This document shows positions 32,753-44,840 of a stretch of DNA of 64,000 bases, in pieces. The DNA comes from Dipteronia dyeriana (taxonomy: Eukaryota > Streptophyta > Magnoliopsida > Sapindales > Sapindaceae), in contig CM065298.1 of assembly GCA_032871835.1 (NCBI GenBank), forward strand, positions 74,738,154 to 74,802,153, in the 5' to 3' direction. Every line of letters begins with the position of its first letter. Position 1 is the stretch's first letter. The notes below the pieces were generated by a model that was given only the letters and a program-made list of their open reading frames with translations, was not told the DNA's origin and searched no databases. Made by a program: the position numbers and the translations under genes.

Positions 32753-34514
32753 TGTTAGGATTATGCTCGATAGCAAGAGTATAATAATGTATTAGAAAAT
32801 CTTTTCATAAAAATAATGTGATTTCTATTTTAACAAATCTTATAGCATTTATAGTTTAAAATTGACAAAATTAAATAATCATAAGGTTAAAAGACTATGA
32901 AAAGAAGAATTGTTCATAAATCTAGATATGTATGAGGTAGACACAATTCTTTAGTTAGTCTTGAATAACATTCACAACTTAAGATAAAAGGCCGGGCACC
33001 TTTATCTTGTCAAAGTTGTAGATTCTTTTGCTAGCATTTGAGTGGGATCAAATGTGTTATGATGAGTCTAAAATCATCAAAGTGTGGTGTCTTTAGGCAA
33101 AAGAATCTAGTGCACTGGGTGCATTGAATAGGATCACAATGAAATACTTTATCTAGAACCGTCAATGGATAAAAGTTTTCACTTGAAGACAATCTAATAG
33201 TCTATCTCAATCTTGAGATAAATGATGGACTTATGGTTACAAGTGTTATCATTTGAGCTATCAATGAGTACGATTATATGGCATAGTCTAAACTCGATTG
33301 TTTGGTGGTATTCATTTGTTAATGGATAGAGGACTTCATGGCTCCATTTATTAAATGAGAGTAGAATACCATCATATGGATGTTTTGAGGTTTTGGATAT
33401 TAAATCTTAACGTTAAGTTTTCAATAGTGACTATTGAAACAGGGCTTCTAGACAAGTCAAAATATCCAAGTTCAAAATGTGGTCATATGAGTAAATATGG
33501 TAACTTGGAGAGCTATATACGGTCTATGAGCTCTTGGCGATTACTGGTATTCTTCACGAGGACACACTTTCCCTAATAAGGTTGTCTAGAGTATGAATGA
33601 GTAACATCAACTTATTCTATCTTTATTTAAGAGTTCAATTTTAGTTCTTTAGTGGAATGAACTAAAATTAAATAGATCGAACCTAAGTGAATAATTTGTT
33701 GATTGTGATTGGGTTGTGTCTATTGGAGCTTAAATTTAGATAGCCCGTCAAGAACCACAATCCACACGAACTTGCATGGATCACTTGATATATTCTACCG
33801 GACCAATTTATGGGTCCATCTAGAATTGTTATAAGGCATGTGAACTTGTTTCTTTTTGTAAGAATAGGTCTAGTTCACATTTGAACCTTTTTTTACGGTC
33901 CAATGGATTTAATAAAATAAGTAAAATAATATATGACCCATATACATGTGTTGGGCGGCAAGGCTATTAAGATTAGCTTAAATTATATTATTTATATTTA
34001 AATATTTAAACAAATGAAACTTAATTAATTTGTTGATTAATTAATCTTTTAGTTAAAAGTCGAAATCTTTTCCAAATAGGAGATGGTCTCCTAAAATTAT
34101 ACTATATTTTAGCAGTATAATTAATATTAAAGACTATATTTGATAAGTAAATAAATAAAAAGAGTTATTTATCTAATCAAATTAGGAAGTCATTAATATG
34201 GTTACAAATACACTATTGAGTTGGATTATGAGTCTTGGTTGAGGATAGAATTCCTTTTTTTTTTGTAAGATTATTCTTAACCACCAAGTAAATCCACCAA
34301 AGGATAGGATTCTTGCCAACCAAATAAATCCTTCTTAGGAAAGTATATGTGATCCAAATTTATAACCTATGAAATTCTGCTAGCCCATATATATATATAT
34401 ACAAAAGGTTAGATATTCTTTTAGATAAGGATTCTTAACTACCAAATAAATCCACCTAAGGAAAAGATTCTTGCCAACCAAGTAAATCCTTCTTAGGAGA
34501 GGATTTATGATGCA

Positions 34515-34602
<88 letters not shown>

Positions 34603-35219
34603 CGGCCAGATCTAAGGCAATTGATAGATAATTTTGGCCAGCCCTATTTTTCTAAGAGAGGAATTTGGCCATCATAGGATTTTTTAGGGAGAAAAATCTG
34701 ATTTTACTCTAGACAAAATTCGATCAACTCTAAGAAATAGTGTGTGAATTCAGCCAAGAAGAGAAAAAAGGGGAACGTTTTTGTTTTTGATAGTATACTA
34801 GTATCCTTTACATCAAAAGGGTTTTTTGTACAACATCGAATCAAGGTTACCGCGAGTTTCAGTCAAATTGATTGATAATTCACAAGTGACCAGACATTCT
34901 TGGATTTTCTCTTGGAGGATATTTGTAACTAACAAAGAAAAGATTTTGTTTGTCTCCATCCTCAAGTATACAATTTAAAGAAAGGAAGGCCACGCTCCTA
35001 GGCGATTCACGTTCGTGATTGGAAATAAAGATCTTGCGGAATCAATTCGTTCTTGTTCAATCGTCAGGAGAAAAAGGTACGACACTTTTTATATACATCA
35101 ATTAATCTAGGGTTAAGGTTCTAGTTGCATAAAAGGGAATTTTATTTATTTATACGCAAACATTAATTTTTCATTTTTTTATCACGCTTTCGTTGCATTT
35201 TGAACCGTTTTTCCATACA
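32753..35219 (+). repeat. 3' LTR of element C
   Basis: 2467 bp, TGTTAGGATTATGCTCGATAGC to CCATACA. It is the fullest family 1 LTR in the window besides 16537-18955 and the inverted copy at 41377-43851. Confidence 0.9.
34515..34598 (+). repeat. Compound (AT)n(GT)n(GA)n microsatellite
   Basis: Three consecutive dinucleotide runs without interruption inside the 3' LTR. Other family 1 LTRs have only the (TA)n part here, so the GT and GA runs expanded in this copy. Confidence 0.95.
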
Positions 35220-36320
35220 CATTGAGCAAAGCCACCAGTAATGTTGTGGTGTTACTTCTCTAGAGGCTTACTTAGACGTGTAAGAAGCCTTACCAAGCAT
35301 CGGAAGCCTCTGGGCACTCCTTGCTTAGATCGGGCTTCGGTGGCTTGCTGGGGCGATGAATGGCTCGGTACACATGGGGCGAAACCACCGATCTAGTTCT
35401 AGTCCAGAAGCATTCTTGGGATCCTAGAAGTTCATTTCAACAGAGTGAAGGCTCTGGACCCTACTGGAATGAACCGAGAGATTAGTGGCTCACTTAGGCG
35501 TTGATCATCCTGGTATGAGAAGTGAGGATCCACTGAATCTTACAACGGTGCTGCTACTCCAGAGGCTTGCTTAGGCACGTAGGAGGCCCTAGTAAATATG
35601 GGAAGTCTCTAGGTTCTCTACCATCAGATTGGGCATCGGTGGCTTGCTAGGGTGATGAATGGCCTGGTACACATAGAGCGAAGCCACCGGTCTTGTAGTG
35701 GTGCTACTGTTCCGAAGTCTTACTTAAGCATATAAGAGGCCTTACCAAGTTTGGGAAGCTTCTGGGGTCTCCACGATCAGATCGAGCTTCGGTGGCTTAC
35801 TACAGTGATGAATGGCTCGGTAGACATGGAGTGAAGCCACCGGTCTAGTACATGTCCAAAGGTATTCTTGGGATCCTAGAAGTCCCCAGCAATTGAGAGA
35901 AGGCTCTGGGCCTTCCTGGAATGAACCGGAAGCTTAGTCGTTCACTTAAGAGTTGACCTGCCCGGGATATGAAGTGAAGAGCCACTGAGTCTTACAACGG
36001 TGCTACTACTCTAGAGGATTGCTTAGGCATGTAGTAGGCCTCAACAAATGTGGGAAGCCTCTAGGATCTTTTCGATCAGATCGAGCTTTGGTGGCTTGCT
36101 AGGGCGATGAATGACCAGGTACACATGGAGTTAAGCCACTGATCCGGTATTGGTCTAGAAGCATGCTTAGGATCCCAAAAGTCCCCAACAACTGAGAGAA
36201 AGCTCTAGACTCTGTTGGAACAAACCAGGGTCTTAGTGGCACACTTGGGCGTTAACGGGCCCGGTATATGAGGATTGGAGCCACTAGTCTTTTACTAGTC
36301 GTGCTACTCTAGAGGCTAAA
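35220..36320 (+). repeat. Higher-order tandem array, right block
   Basis: Continuation of 23839-25976 beyond element C, with unit starts near 35430, 35884 and 36184. It shares the GGATCCTAGAAGTCCCCAGC, GGCTTGCTTAGGCA and GATCAGATCG landmarks. It fades out near 36320. Confidence 0.85.
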
Positions 36321-37614
36321 CAACTGAGTTGGCTTATCAGATTATTGATTTGACCTGCTATTGCTTCCTAGGCACTTATGAAAGACAGATCCGATTATAT
36401 GAGGGGATCAGTATGACCAGGTACAAGTCCAATGGATCTGCTGGATAGGAGGTCTATCGGTAGCAGATCAAATCTTCTGTAAGGAAGATGAGAGTTACAG
36501 CTTTATTGTATAGGAGCTCTCGATGTATCAGAGTGGTTCAGCTGTGTAGAAGATATTTAGGTGGGGAGCTACTATTTTGGATCTCCATGTTTATATGAGC
36601 AGGTTTGTTTCATAGGAGAAGCATAATAAACCGGTTCTACCAGGAGTCCCACGTACCATATTAGCTCCACAATAAACAAAACTTGTTAAACCACTAAATT
36701 GAGCACCACACATGGAGCATAAGCGATATAGACAAACATGGAGTAAGAATGCTCATGTAAAGACATGAAAGCTTTCAAAAATTGTGTGGAAACTTCCTAC
36801 ATATGGCACTAGAAATTGTTAATCAAAAATTCACTCGAGGTGAGGAATTGAAGCTAGCACCATAAAGCCACAACCCGGTAGGCTGCGGTGGAGTAGGTAC
36901 CTCGTACCTTGGTGATCTTGTATGAATATGTAGGATGTTGTGATAGGTAAGAGAAGAGCCATCCCACTCGTCAAGGTTCATGCATATAAAGGAGATATAG
37001 GGAGCTCGAGGTTCCCTTACTGGGTAAAAGGGCTGATCCTGGTCCCTAGTATCCGGTCTCCTCTCTAGGTGTCCTCGATTCAAGTAGCAAACAAGGAGGT
37101 AAGATTGGTGCTCATGGATGATATAGATATGTTCATGAAAGAGTGGACCAGCCGGTAGCGATACTTTACCCCTAGGCACTTTCGGTTAGGGTCGAAACCT
37201 GTCCTGGTACCCGAAGCTCGGTCCTGGACCCTGATTTCTTCCTGTAGTTCCCTGATCTATGCAGTGAGTAAGGAAGGGTGCTTACCTGGCTTCTGTGTCA
37301 GATCTATGTCTGCTCCCGTAACGAGGGTGCAGGAGATCTCATCGACTCTCTTTAGATGGGTCTGGATAGTTTCTCTCCTTCTTGATATGCAACTTTGGCA
37401 TTTAGATAAGAGGATAAAAGCGCTAGGTCCAGCGAGGTTGAAATCTCAGGGTTAAAGTCTAGCTCATACACATACATGCATAATACACTAGATAAATCGG
37501 AGAAAGACAAGTCTTATGTAGAGGGAGGTGGACTGACGAAGGGGGAAAAAGCATCTCAAATGATCACATGCTGAAAAACCATGAGGAAGTATCAAAAGGA
37601 AGAAGAAAGACCCT
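36321..37614. other. Unclassified DNA, no supported gene
   Basis: Moderate-GC sequence between the array and the inverted LTR-like block. A 118-codon minus frame (36823-37179) is Pro/Tyr/His-rich and matches no family I know. I do not call it. The stretch may be the untranslated end of the gypsy-type element that gave rise to the array. Confidence 0.35.
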
Positions 37615-38130
37615 TTCTTGTATATATTTATCAAGCGGTACTCCTAGGAACTTACAACAATGGAGAAGTAATACAATTTTGGTGCTCCAAAGGGCTTACA
37701 ATAGTGATCGAGTGTTATCTGATACAAGTACTTTACTGGTAGAGGTACACATACAATGATGATATAGGGAGAACCTATACGAAGTATATAGACTTGCCTC
37801 AGGCCGGTCGATTTTGGGATTTGAAATGAGATATCAGATATCAGATATGAGATGTGTAGTCGATGCTATTATAGCCTTAAAGGTGTATTTATACATGGTG
37901 TAACTACCTTGGTGTGCAAGTCCATGATTCTTGAATTGTTCTTCCTTCCTTACTGTACACTATTCTTCATTTAATGTAGTTGATCGGCTTGTAGCTAATA
38001 TCTTGGAGAAGATGTGTTTGTTTCCTCTTCAGACTCTTCCTTGTTTCCCACTCTATTAATTTAGCCAATCAATTCGTAATCATAGGAGGTAATGATTGAG
38101 TTGACTTATTAATGGCGTTATTAAGGAGTT
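37615..38130 (-). repeat. Inverted copy of the LTR-like segment at 3325-3860
   Basis: The reverse complement carries the same landmarks, including a GTATAAATACACC TATA-like box (near 37885-37895 on the plus strand), CCCAAAATCGACCGGCC and ACACTCGATCAC. The orientation is opposite to 3325-3860, so the two are not LTRs of one simple insertion. Confidence 0.6.
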
Positions 38131-38904
38131 AACTGATATAATGTTGTTGATTATCTCCATGAATAAGGTTGACTACCTCCATTAATACGTTTTGACCTCA
38201 TTAATGATATCATAAATGTCATGAAAGTCAACCCTCTCTTCCAATGCTATTTGGAGGAGAACTCTGGCTTTGTATGTCACATTGGCGAAGTACTTTATGG
38301 AGGTTACCTGGGGTGACGCTCGGCCTATCAAGTGTCGAGGTACGCTCGAGTACTGCTCTTTCGATTGGAGACTTGATTTAACCATGCTAGAGTCTATAGT
38401 GGATCATTCCCTAATTGTGTTGGCGCTTTTGGGTTACGATGGGGCTTTGTAGGCTTCTTCCTTTTCTGCTTGGATAGGTCAAGATTATACCTCGGCGTAG
38501 CAGGAAGGCATTGCAAGACAAGTTCAACACCCCAAAGGTCCCTTGGTGAAGGTAGAGATTGTAACATGCTCCAAGGGCAGTCGAGAGATACCTCGACCTT
38601 GGGGAACCCATGTCCTCCCTCGCCGACCTAGCTTCGGTCTTCTATCTTGGTATAGGGAGCTTGACATGGTCACGTCGGGCTTTATTTTGTGGGCTTGGAT
38701 ACATGCAAGATGCTCAGATGGTATGAGGGGTATCGCCTTGCTCCTGTAGGATCACGTGGTAGCTTGACCTCGGGAACCTTGATATCCCGTTACATAAGCC
38801 CGAATTCAGACCCTTGCCTGAAGGCTGGGAAGTGAAAAATTCTTCTTTGGTCTCAAGCCAAATTTGGAGAATCATGGCAGGAGATTCGCGAAGTCTAGCC
38901 TACT
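38131..38904. other. No gene seen
   Basis: Non-coding; probably the upstream (U3-like) part of the gypsy LTR that ends at about 39213. The LTR start was not located. Confidence 0.35.
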
Positions 38905-39213
38905 TGAACCATGTATAAATACACGTAAACATAGAGGAAAAATGGGGGGAGAGGGGGATTCTTAGCCTAAATTCTATAATCAGAACACATTCGTCGTTGT
39001 ATTCTACTATTCGACAGGCACGAGGTTGCCACCCTATTGTACCCCAGCGAGATTGAGAGTGTTTGAGAGTTTTTTTAATGCCATACACAGTCTATAATAA
39101 AGAGCTATATTCTCATTTCCATTGTATTCACATTTAAACACCCACCTTTGTTTGAACAAGATAGGTATCAAAGATACCGACCCTGGTCGCCACCTCCATG
39201 GTAGTGGTCTCGA
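38905..39213 (+). repeat. Ty3/gypsy-type LTR R/U5 (direct copy of 4621-4966)
   Basis: TATA-like GTATAAATACACG, then CTTAGCCTAAATTCT, TTGTATTCTACTATTCGACA, CAGGCACGAGGTTGCCACC and a tail ending GGTAGTGGTCT. A gypsy gag begins about 700 bp downstream, as expected for a 5' LTR. Confidence 0.6.
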
Positions 39214-39899
39214 GGGTGTTAACAAGGATTTCTCACCTCAAGTAAATTTTCCATTAACACTTTCTTGCACCATTTATGGGAATCATCCACACCCAGTTAT
39301 TCAAATCAACAGTTATGTGTTTATTGTTTATATGGAGTTATAAATCTCCACTTCTCTTAGGGACAACCCGAAGCTTTGGGATAACCTTCGACTGTATCGA
39401 TATGAAATGCCCTAAAGAAGGGGAGAAAATTCAGGCTCCACAACCAGATTCCGGACCAGCCAATCGCTGCACGGGTTTTTGGTCCCGCTATGGTAAGCTA
39501 GGCTGCGCTCGACCAGTGAGCAGCAACCTTCATTTAGAACATTCGCATTTGCCTGCTTGTTAAAGGCATTTCAGTCTTGCAAGCAAATCCTAGTAATCAG
39601 GAAGAGTAGAGCAGACACGGAGCCAAGCAGCCCACTTTTGATCGCTTGGGACCTCCTCCTCCAGAACTTGCCTGAGATAGGATCGGACGCCCCAACCTTC
39701 GATCCGGGATAGGTTAGGGCCCATGCCCTCAATTCTTGGAAGACCATCATATTACCAGCCCAGACGAGTTAAATCTATGGTGGACGCCCTGCTCTAGGAG
39801 CAGCGATAGGCTCCTCGCCCAGTGACTTCAAGGAAGGTAGCTCGAGCAAGAAGAGAAAGAAGCCAGCAGGCAGATCCCATTCATAGAGAGGACCGGGTA
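39214..39899 (+). other. Gypsy leader or N-terminal gag region, decayed
   Basis: No intact frame. The stretch links the LTR end to the gag homology and probably held leader and the variable gag N-terminus. The 95-codon frame at 39276-39563 has no recognisable motif. Confidence 0.35.
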
Positions 39900-40455
39900 G
39901 AGATTGCCAATTTATTATAGGGATTTGAGAGCGAGGAGTCTAAGGTCAACTCAAAGAAACTCAAGACCAAGCGCTTAAGAGACTAGCTGGCAAAGCTACA
40001 AAAGGAAATCCAACAGATAAAGATGGGAAAGTTCAAGGACGACAAGAAAGACCTTTTGAGAGAGATGAATGCTCCCTTCACTAGAAGGATCCTGGAGGCA
40101 GAGCTCCTACCGAAATTAAAGATACCGACTGATAAATTTTTCAGGAAAGACGACCCCTTGAGCCACCTGAAGGGCTTCGTCCAGTAAATGGAAATCTAAA
40201 ATACCACAAGGGCTGCCTTGTGTAAGATGTTCCCTACCACACTGACCGACTACACAAAGACTTGGTATAGGAAGTTGCATGTTGCTAGCGTGGATTCTTT
40301 CATAAAGCTATCAACAGATTTTTACTTTCAGTTCCAAGGGGTCAAACCGCGTCCAAAAGATCCCATACACCTTTAGTATGATCCAAAAGCAAGGTGAGAC
40401 ACTCCGGTCATACGTGGAATGCTTCTATAAGGAATTCATCCAGATTTGGAGGCTG
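39900..40455 (+). pseudogene. Ty3/gypsy gag fragment, Tat-like
   Basis: One frame from about 39900, with TAG stops, gives a coiled-coil-like lead (LAKLQKEIQQIKMGKF) and then PFTRRILEAELLPKLKIPT, DDPLSHLKGF, CKMFPTTLTDYTKTWYRKL and FQFQGVKPRPKDPIHL. After a frameshift it continues QGETLRSYVECFYKEFIQIW. This order is the retrotransposon gag domain of plant gypsy elements, closest in style to the Tat lineage. Gag packages element RNA. The fragment ends where reverse-oriented copia DNA begins at 40456, so pol is absent from the window. Stops and a frameshift make it non-functional. Confidence 0.8.
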
Positions 40456-40849
40456 TAGGTGTTCTGAAACACCTTCTCCCACTCAATTGTTTAAGGCGTG
40501 TGATCGAATTCCAAAGAATGATTTACCAAGTTATCTAGATGCCAATTTAGATACTTAAATCATTCAATGTATGTTCATACCAAAAGAGATATATGAGTGG
40601 CACTCCTATTCTATAAGACATGTTATCAAACAATGACAAACATTGCAATATTTACAAATATAAATAGCTACAATTTCGGTCCATCCTAGAAAAACAAGTA
40701 AATTACATTTATCTTGGAATACAAGAACTATTTCTTGGTGAACAAGTCTTCACGTGACCTTCGTCTTTCAGACTCCCTCGGCTACCTCCCATGGGCATGT
40801 GCACCCCTCGCCCTTACCCATGGGCGTGTGCATGCCACAAACCCATAAA

Positions 40850-40900
40850 GGGCTGCCATGCGCAGCCCATGGCTACCAAAGGGGCTGCTGTGCACAGCCC
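40850..40900 (-). other. Leader twin hairpins (inverted copy)
   Basis: GGGCTGC-CATGC-GCAGCCC (40850-40868) and GGGCTG, a 7-nt loop, CAGCCC (40882-40900), the third occurrence of the leader hairpin pair. Stems are again fully paired. Confidence 0.6.
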
Positions 40901-41361
40901 ATGCCACAACAAACGTGGCTGCTCGCTCTTCGCACGCACGTTCGTTGTTACGGCTTGCACGGTCCCAAACTTGTTCCGGTTACTCCTAATTCTTCCAACC
41001 TTTGAGTCTTCGAAACTTGAATGTATTACAGAAGATTTTACATAACAAAATACTGCAGTTTTTTTTTATTATTACAACAACAACAACAACAACAACAAAG
41101 CTTAGCAACTACCAAGAAGGAAATTATGGCGATAATAGACCATCCTTCTTGTTACAATCCCAAAAAAAGATTACATTGAAATTCTAGGACCAAAATTGAG
41201 CAATAACAAACCACATATAAAACATATATATATATCCATACATTCCAATGTAAATATATATACGAATACCTAGAGTGCCATCCCTTTCTAAAACATGCAT
41301 ATATATAATAAAAGAAAAAGATTCATGAACACATACATCAATTAATCAAGGGTACAACCAA

Positions 41362-41374
41362 GGCTCTGATACCA
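41362..41374 (-). promoter_or_regulatory. Primer binding site, minus-strand fragment
   Basis: Minus-strand TGGTATCAGAGCC, two bases after the LTR end at 41377. Confidence 0.9.
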
Positions 41375-41376
41375 AT

Positions 41377-43851
41377 TGTAGGGAAAAATGGTTTAGAAAC
41401 ACAACGGAAGCATGAGAAAAATGAAATTAGGGTTTGCGTATAAATAAATAAAATTCTCTTTTATGCAACGAGAACCTTAACCCTAAATTAATTGATGTAT
41501 ATAAAAGTATCGTACCTTTTTCGCGTGACGATTGAATAGGCACCGAATTGATTCCACAAGATCTTCCAATTCAATCACGAATGTGAATCACCTAGGACTG
41601 TGGGCTCTCTTTCTTTAAATTGTATTCCTGAGGATGGAGACAAAGCAAATATCTTTTCTTTGTTAGTTACAAATATCCTTCAAGAGAAAAATCCAAGAGC
41701 GTCCGGTCAATTGTGAATTATCAATCAATTTGATTGTAACTTGCGTGAACCTTGATTTGATGTTGTACACAAAACCCTTTTGATGTAAAGGATATTAGTA
41801 TACTATCGAATACAAAAACGTTCCCCTTTTTTCTCTACTTGGCTGAATTCACACACTATTGCTTAGAGATGATTGAATTTTGTCTAGAGAAAAATCAGAT
41901 TTTTCTCCCTCAAAATTCCTTTGATGGCTGAAACTTTCACTTAGAATAAATAAGCTTGGCCGAAATCACCTCTCTTTTCCTTAGGGCTGGCCGAATTCAT
42001 CATGCTCATATATATAGGATCATAAATCCTTTCCTAAGAAGGATTCATTTGGTTGGCAAGAATCCTTTCCTTAGGTGGATTTATTTGGTAGTTAGAATCC
42101 TTATCTAAAAAGAAATCTATCCTATCCCATATTGAACATGTGATGACCGAATTTCCCATCTTTGATGTAGATTAGGATAGTTTATCTTTTTCTAAGAAGG
42201 ATGACTTGATTGACAAGAATCCTATCCTTAGGTAGATTAACTTGGTGGTTATGAATCCTTTTCAAATAAGAATTCTACCACTAAGTAGTTTTACTTGGTG
42301 ACCAAGAATCCTTTTCCAAAAAGAATTATTTCCTACACCAAGACTCCAAATCCATCTCAATAGTGTGTTTGTAACCATATTAAAGACTTCCTAATTTGAT
42401 TAGAAAAATAATTCCTTTTATTTATCTACTTATCAAATATAGTCTTTAACATTAACTATACTACCAACAATAGTATAGTTTTAGGAGACCATCTCCTATT
42501 AGGAAAAAGATTTTGAATTTTAATTAAATAATTAATTAATTCAACAAATTAATTAATTTCCATTTAATTAAATAATTATAAAATAAAAATAATATATATA
42601 AGCTATTAACCATAGTCTATGCCGCCCATACTTAGTATAAAGGCCATATATTATTTTTCTTATTTTATTAAATCCATTGGACCTTAATAAAAAGTCCACA
42701 TATGAACTAGACCTATTCATACAAAAAGAAACAAGTTCACATGCCTTATTACAATTCTAGATGGGCCCTATTGGTCCGGTAAAATATATTAAGTGATCCA
42801 TGCAAGTTCGTGTGGATTGAAGATCTTGGCGGGCTATCTAAATTTAAGCTCCAATAGACACAACCCAATCACAATCAACAAATGATTCACTTAGGTCCAA
42901 TCTATTTAATTTTAGTTCATTCCACTAAAGAACTACAATTGAGCTCTTAAATAAAGATAGAATAAGTTGATGTTACTCATTTGTACCCTAGACAACCTTA
43001 TTGGAGAAAGTGTATCCTAGTGAATAATACCAGTAATCGCCAAGAGCTCATAGACCGCCTATAGCTCTCAAAGTTACCATATTTACTCATATGACACATT
43101 TTGAACTTGGATATTTTGACTTGTCCAGAAGCCATGTTTCAATAGACAATATTGAAAACTTAAGGTTAAGATTTAATATCCAATACCTTAAAACATCCAT
43201 ATGATGGTATTCTACTCTCATTCAATAAATGGAGCCACGATGTCCATATCTATAAATGAAGTCCTCTATCGATTAACAAATGAATACAACAAAAATATCG
43301 AGGATAGACTATGCAATATAATCGTACTCATTGATAGCTCAAATGATAACACTTGCAACCATAAGTCCATCATTTATCTTAGGATTGAGATAGACTCTCC
43401 GATTGTCTTCAAATGAAAACTTTTATCCATTGACGATTCTAGATAAAGTGTTTCATTTTGATCCTATTCAATGCACCCAGTGCACTAGATTCTTTTGTCC
43501 AAAGACACCACACTTTGATGATTTTAAACTCATCATAACACATTTGATCCCACTCAAATGCTAGCAAAAGAATCTACAACTTTGACAAGATAAAGGCGCC
43601 CAACCGTCTATCATAAGTTGTGAATATTATTCAAGACTAAGTAAAGAATTGTGTCTACCTCATACATATCTAGATGTATGAACAATTCTTATTTTCTCAT
43701 AGTCTTTTGACCTTATGATTATTTACTTTTGACAATTATAATAATTAAACTATAAATGCTATAAGATTTGTTAAACTATAAATCACTTTATTCATATGAA
43801 AAGATTGTAAATTACAATATTACACTCTTGCTATCGAGCATGATCCTAACA
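41377..43851 (-). repeat. Family 1 LTR, inverted copy
   Basis: 2475 bp, full length, TGTTAGG...CTACA on the minus strand. Its start (43851) touches plus-strand leader DNA directly, without a target duplication that I can see. Confidence 0.9.
43201..43416 (+). other. 71-codon antisense frame in inverted LTR
   Basis: Same frame as 5402-5617, here on the plus strand because the LTR is inverted. It keeps MSISINEVLYRLTNEY, IEDRLC and IIVLIDSSNDNT. Confidence 0.3.
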
Positions 43852-44375
43852 ATATAGAATAGGAGTGTCACTCATATATCTCTTTTGGTATGAACATCCG
43901 TTGAATGGTTTAAGTATCTAAATTGGAATCTAGATAACTTGGTAAATCATTCCTTTTAATTTGATCACAAGCCTTAAACAATTGAGTGGGAGAAGGTGTT
44001 TTGGAACACCTACGGCCTCCAAGTTTAGTTGAGCTTTACGTTTCGTGAATAACCTCCCAAGAGGTATTCATGAATGGAATTCAGCAAGATACTTTTTTAC
44101 CAGTATAGACAAGACAATTAGCCCAAACGATATCTACTCCCAAAGGAGGGATAATCGTGAGGGATTATATTGAAGGTCGATAACTTGGTAACACACTCAA
44201 TGTAATTTTATTAAAATCCTCCCAAGAGTTCTTGTTAATAAAATTGCAGGGCTAAATAGAAAACGTTGGTTGTTATGTTAACAATTAGGTGGGACCTAGT
44301 CCAACTAGTAAATGGTGCGTACTCCCAAAGAAGACGTGACATTTATGGGTGTTGGATCACCGTTAAAAAGAAATC

Positions 44376-44840
44376 ATGACCCCATCCCTAATCAATATCC
44401 TAAAATATAATACTTCAACTGATGATAATTATGTCACACGAAAAAGGAATATTGGGTTATTGTTGCAAGTTAAAAAGTATAAGTTCATTCTGTATATTGC
44501 TTAACCACCAAACTAATGAATCTACTCAGAAGCAAAGAGATGAGTATCAGTAGTGGAAGTCTTTAGATGTGATGGCTAAATGTGACCATCATCTCCAACG
44601 TGTTGCAACAGTAACATGAAGGAATAGAGACTGCTGCTGATATTATGATGTCTCTAGACAGGGATTCATATCGTTGGTAAAGTTGCTACTGTTAAGACCC
44701 GTTAGAAGGTCAAGTAACAACAGAAGAAAAAACAACTTGAGCCTTTTTAGAAGGAGACCAAGATAGTAACCAAGATCAAAGGGAAGTGTTTCCTTTGTGG
44801 TGAAAAGGGTCAAAGGAAGAGACTGAATAAGAATGAATTC
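44376..44840 (+). pseudogene. Gag remnant, plus-strand fragment
   Basis: The start ATG (44376) is intact (MTPSLINIL), but a stop in the same place as in element B truncates it. A further deletion joins the gag middle (MMSLD) to the basic region near 44657. The knuckle starts CFLCGEKGQRKR and jumps straight to LNKNEFNL, the same junction as element B. Confidence 0.75.

Larger units (their letters stand above)
25977..35219 (+). mobile_element. Copia family 1 element C, complete structure, decayed genes
   Basis: The layout is LTR 25977-27565, primer site, leader, gag, protease, integrase, RT, RNase H, purine tract, LTR 32753-35219. Flanking 5-mers are CATGG (25972-25976) and CATTG (35220-35224). 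Excising the element makes the array continuous: the distance from the unit start at 25735 to the next near 35430 becomes about 450 bp, the array period. The 5' LTR lacks about 870 bp present in the 3' LTR. All domains are recognisable but carry stops and frameshifts. Confidence 0.9.
40456..43851 (-). mobile_element. Copia family 1 fragment, minus strand: LTR plus leader
   Basis: Read on the minus strand it has an LTR (43851 to 41377, TGTTAGGATCATGCTCGATAGC to CCCTACA), a primer site (41374-41362, TGGTATCAGAGCC) and about 900 bp of leader. The leader stops at 40456, before gag. It abuts gypsy gag on the left and a plus-strand family 1 fragment on the right. Confidence 0.88.

Noticed and set aside
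36823..37179. 118-codon minus-strand frame
   Set aside because: Pro/Tyr/His-rich with no known motif, in unclassified repeat DNA; length is not beyond chance for this base composition.
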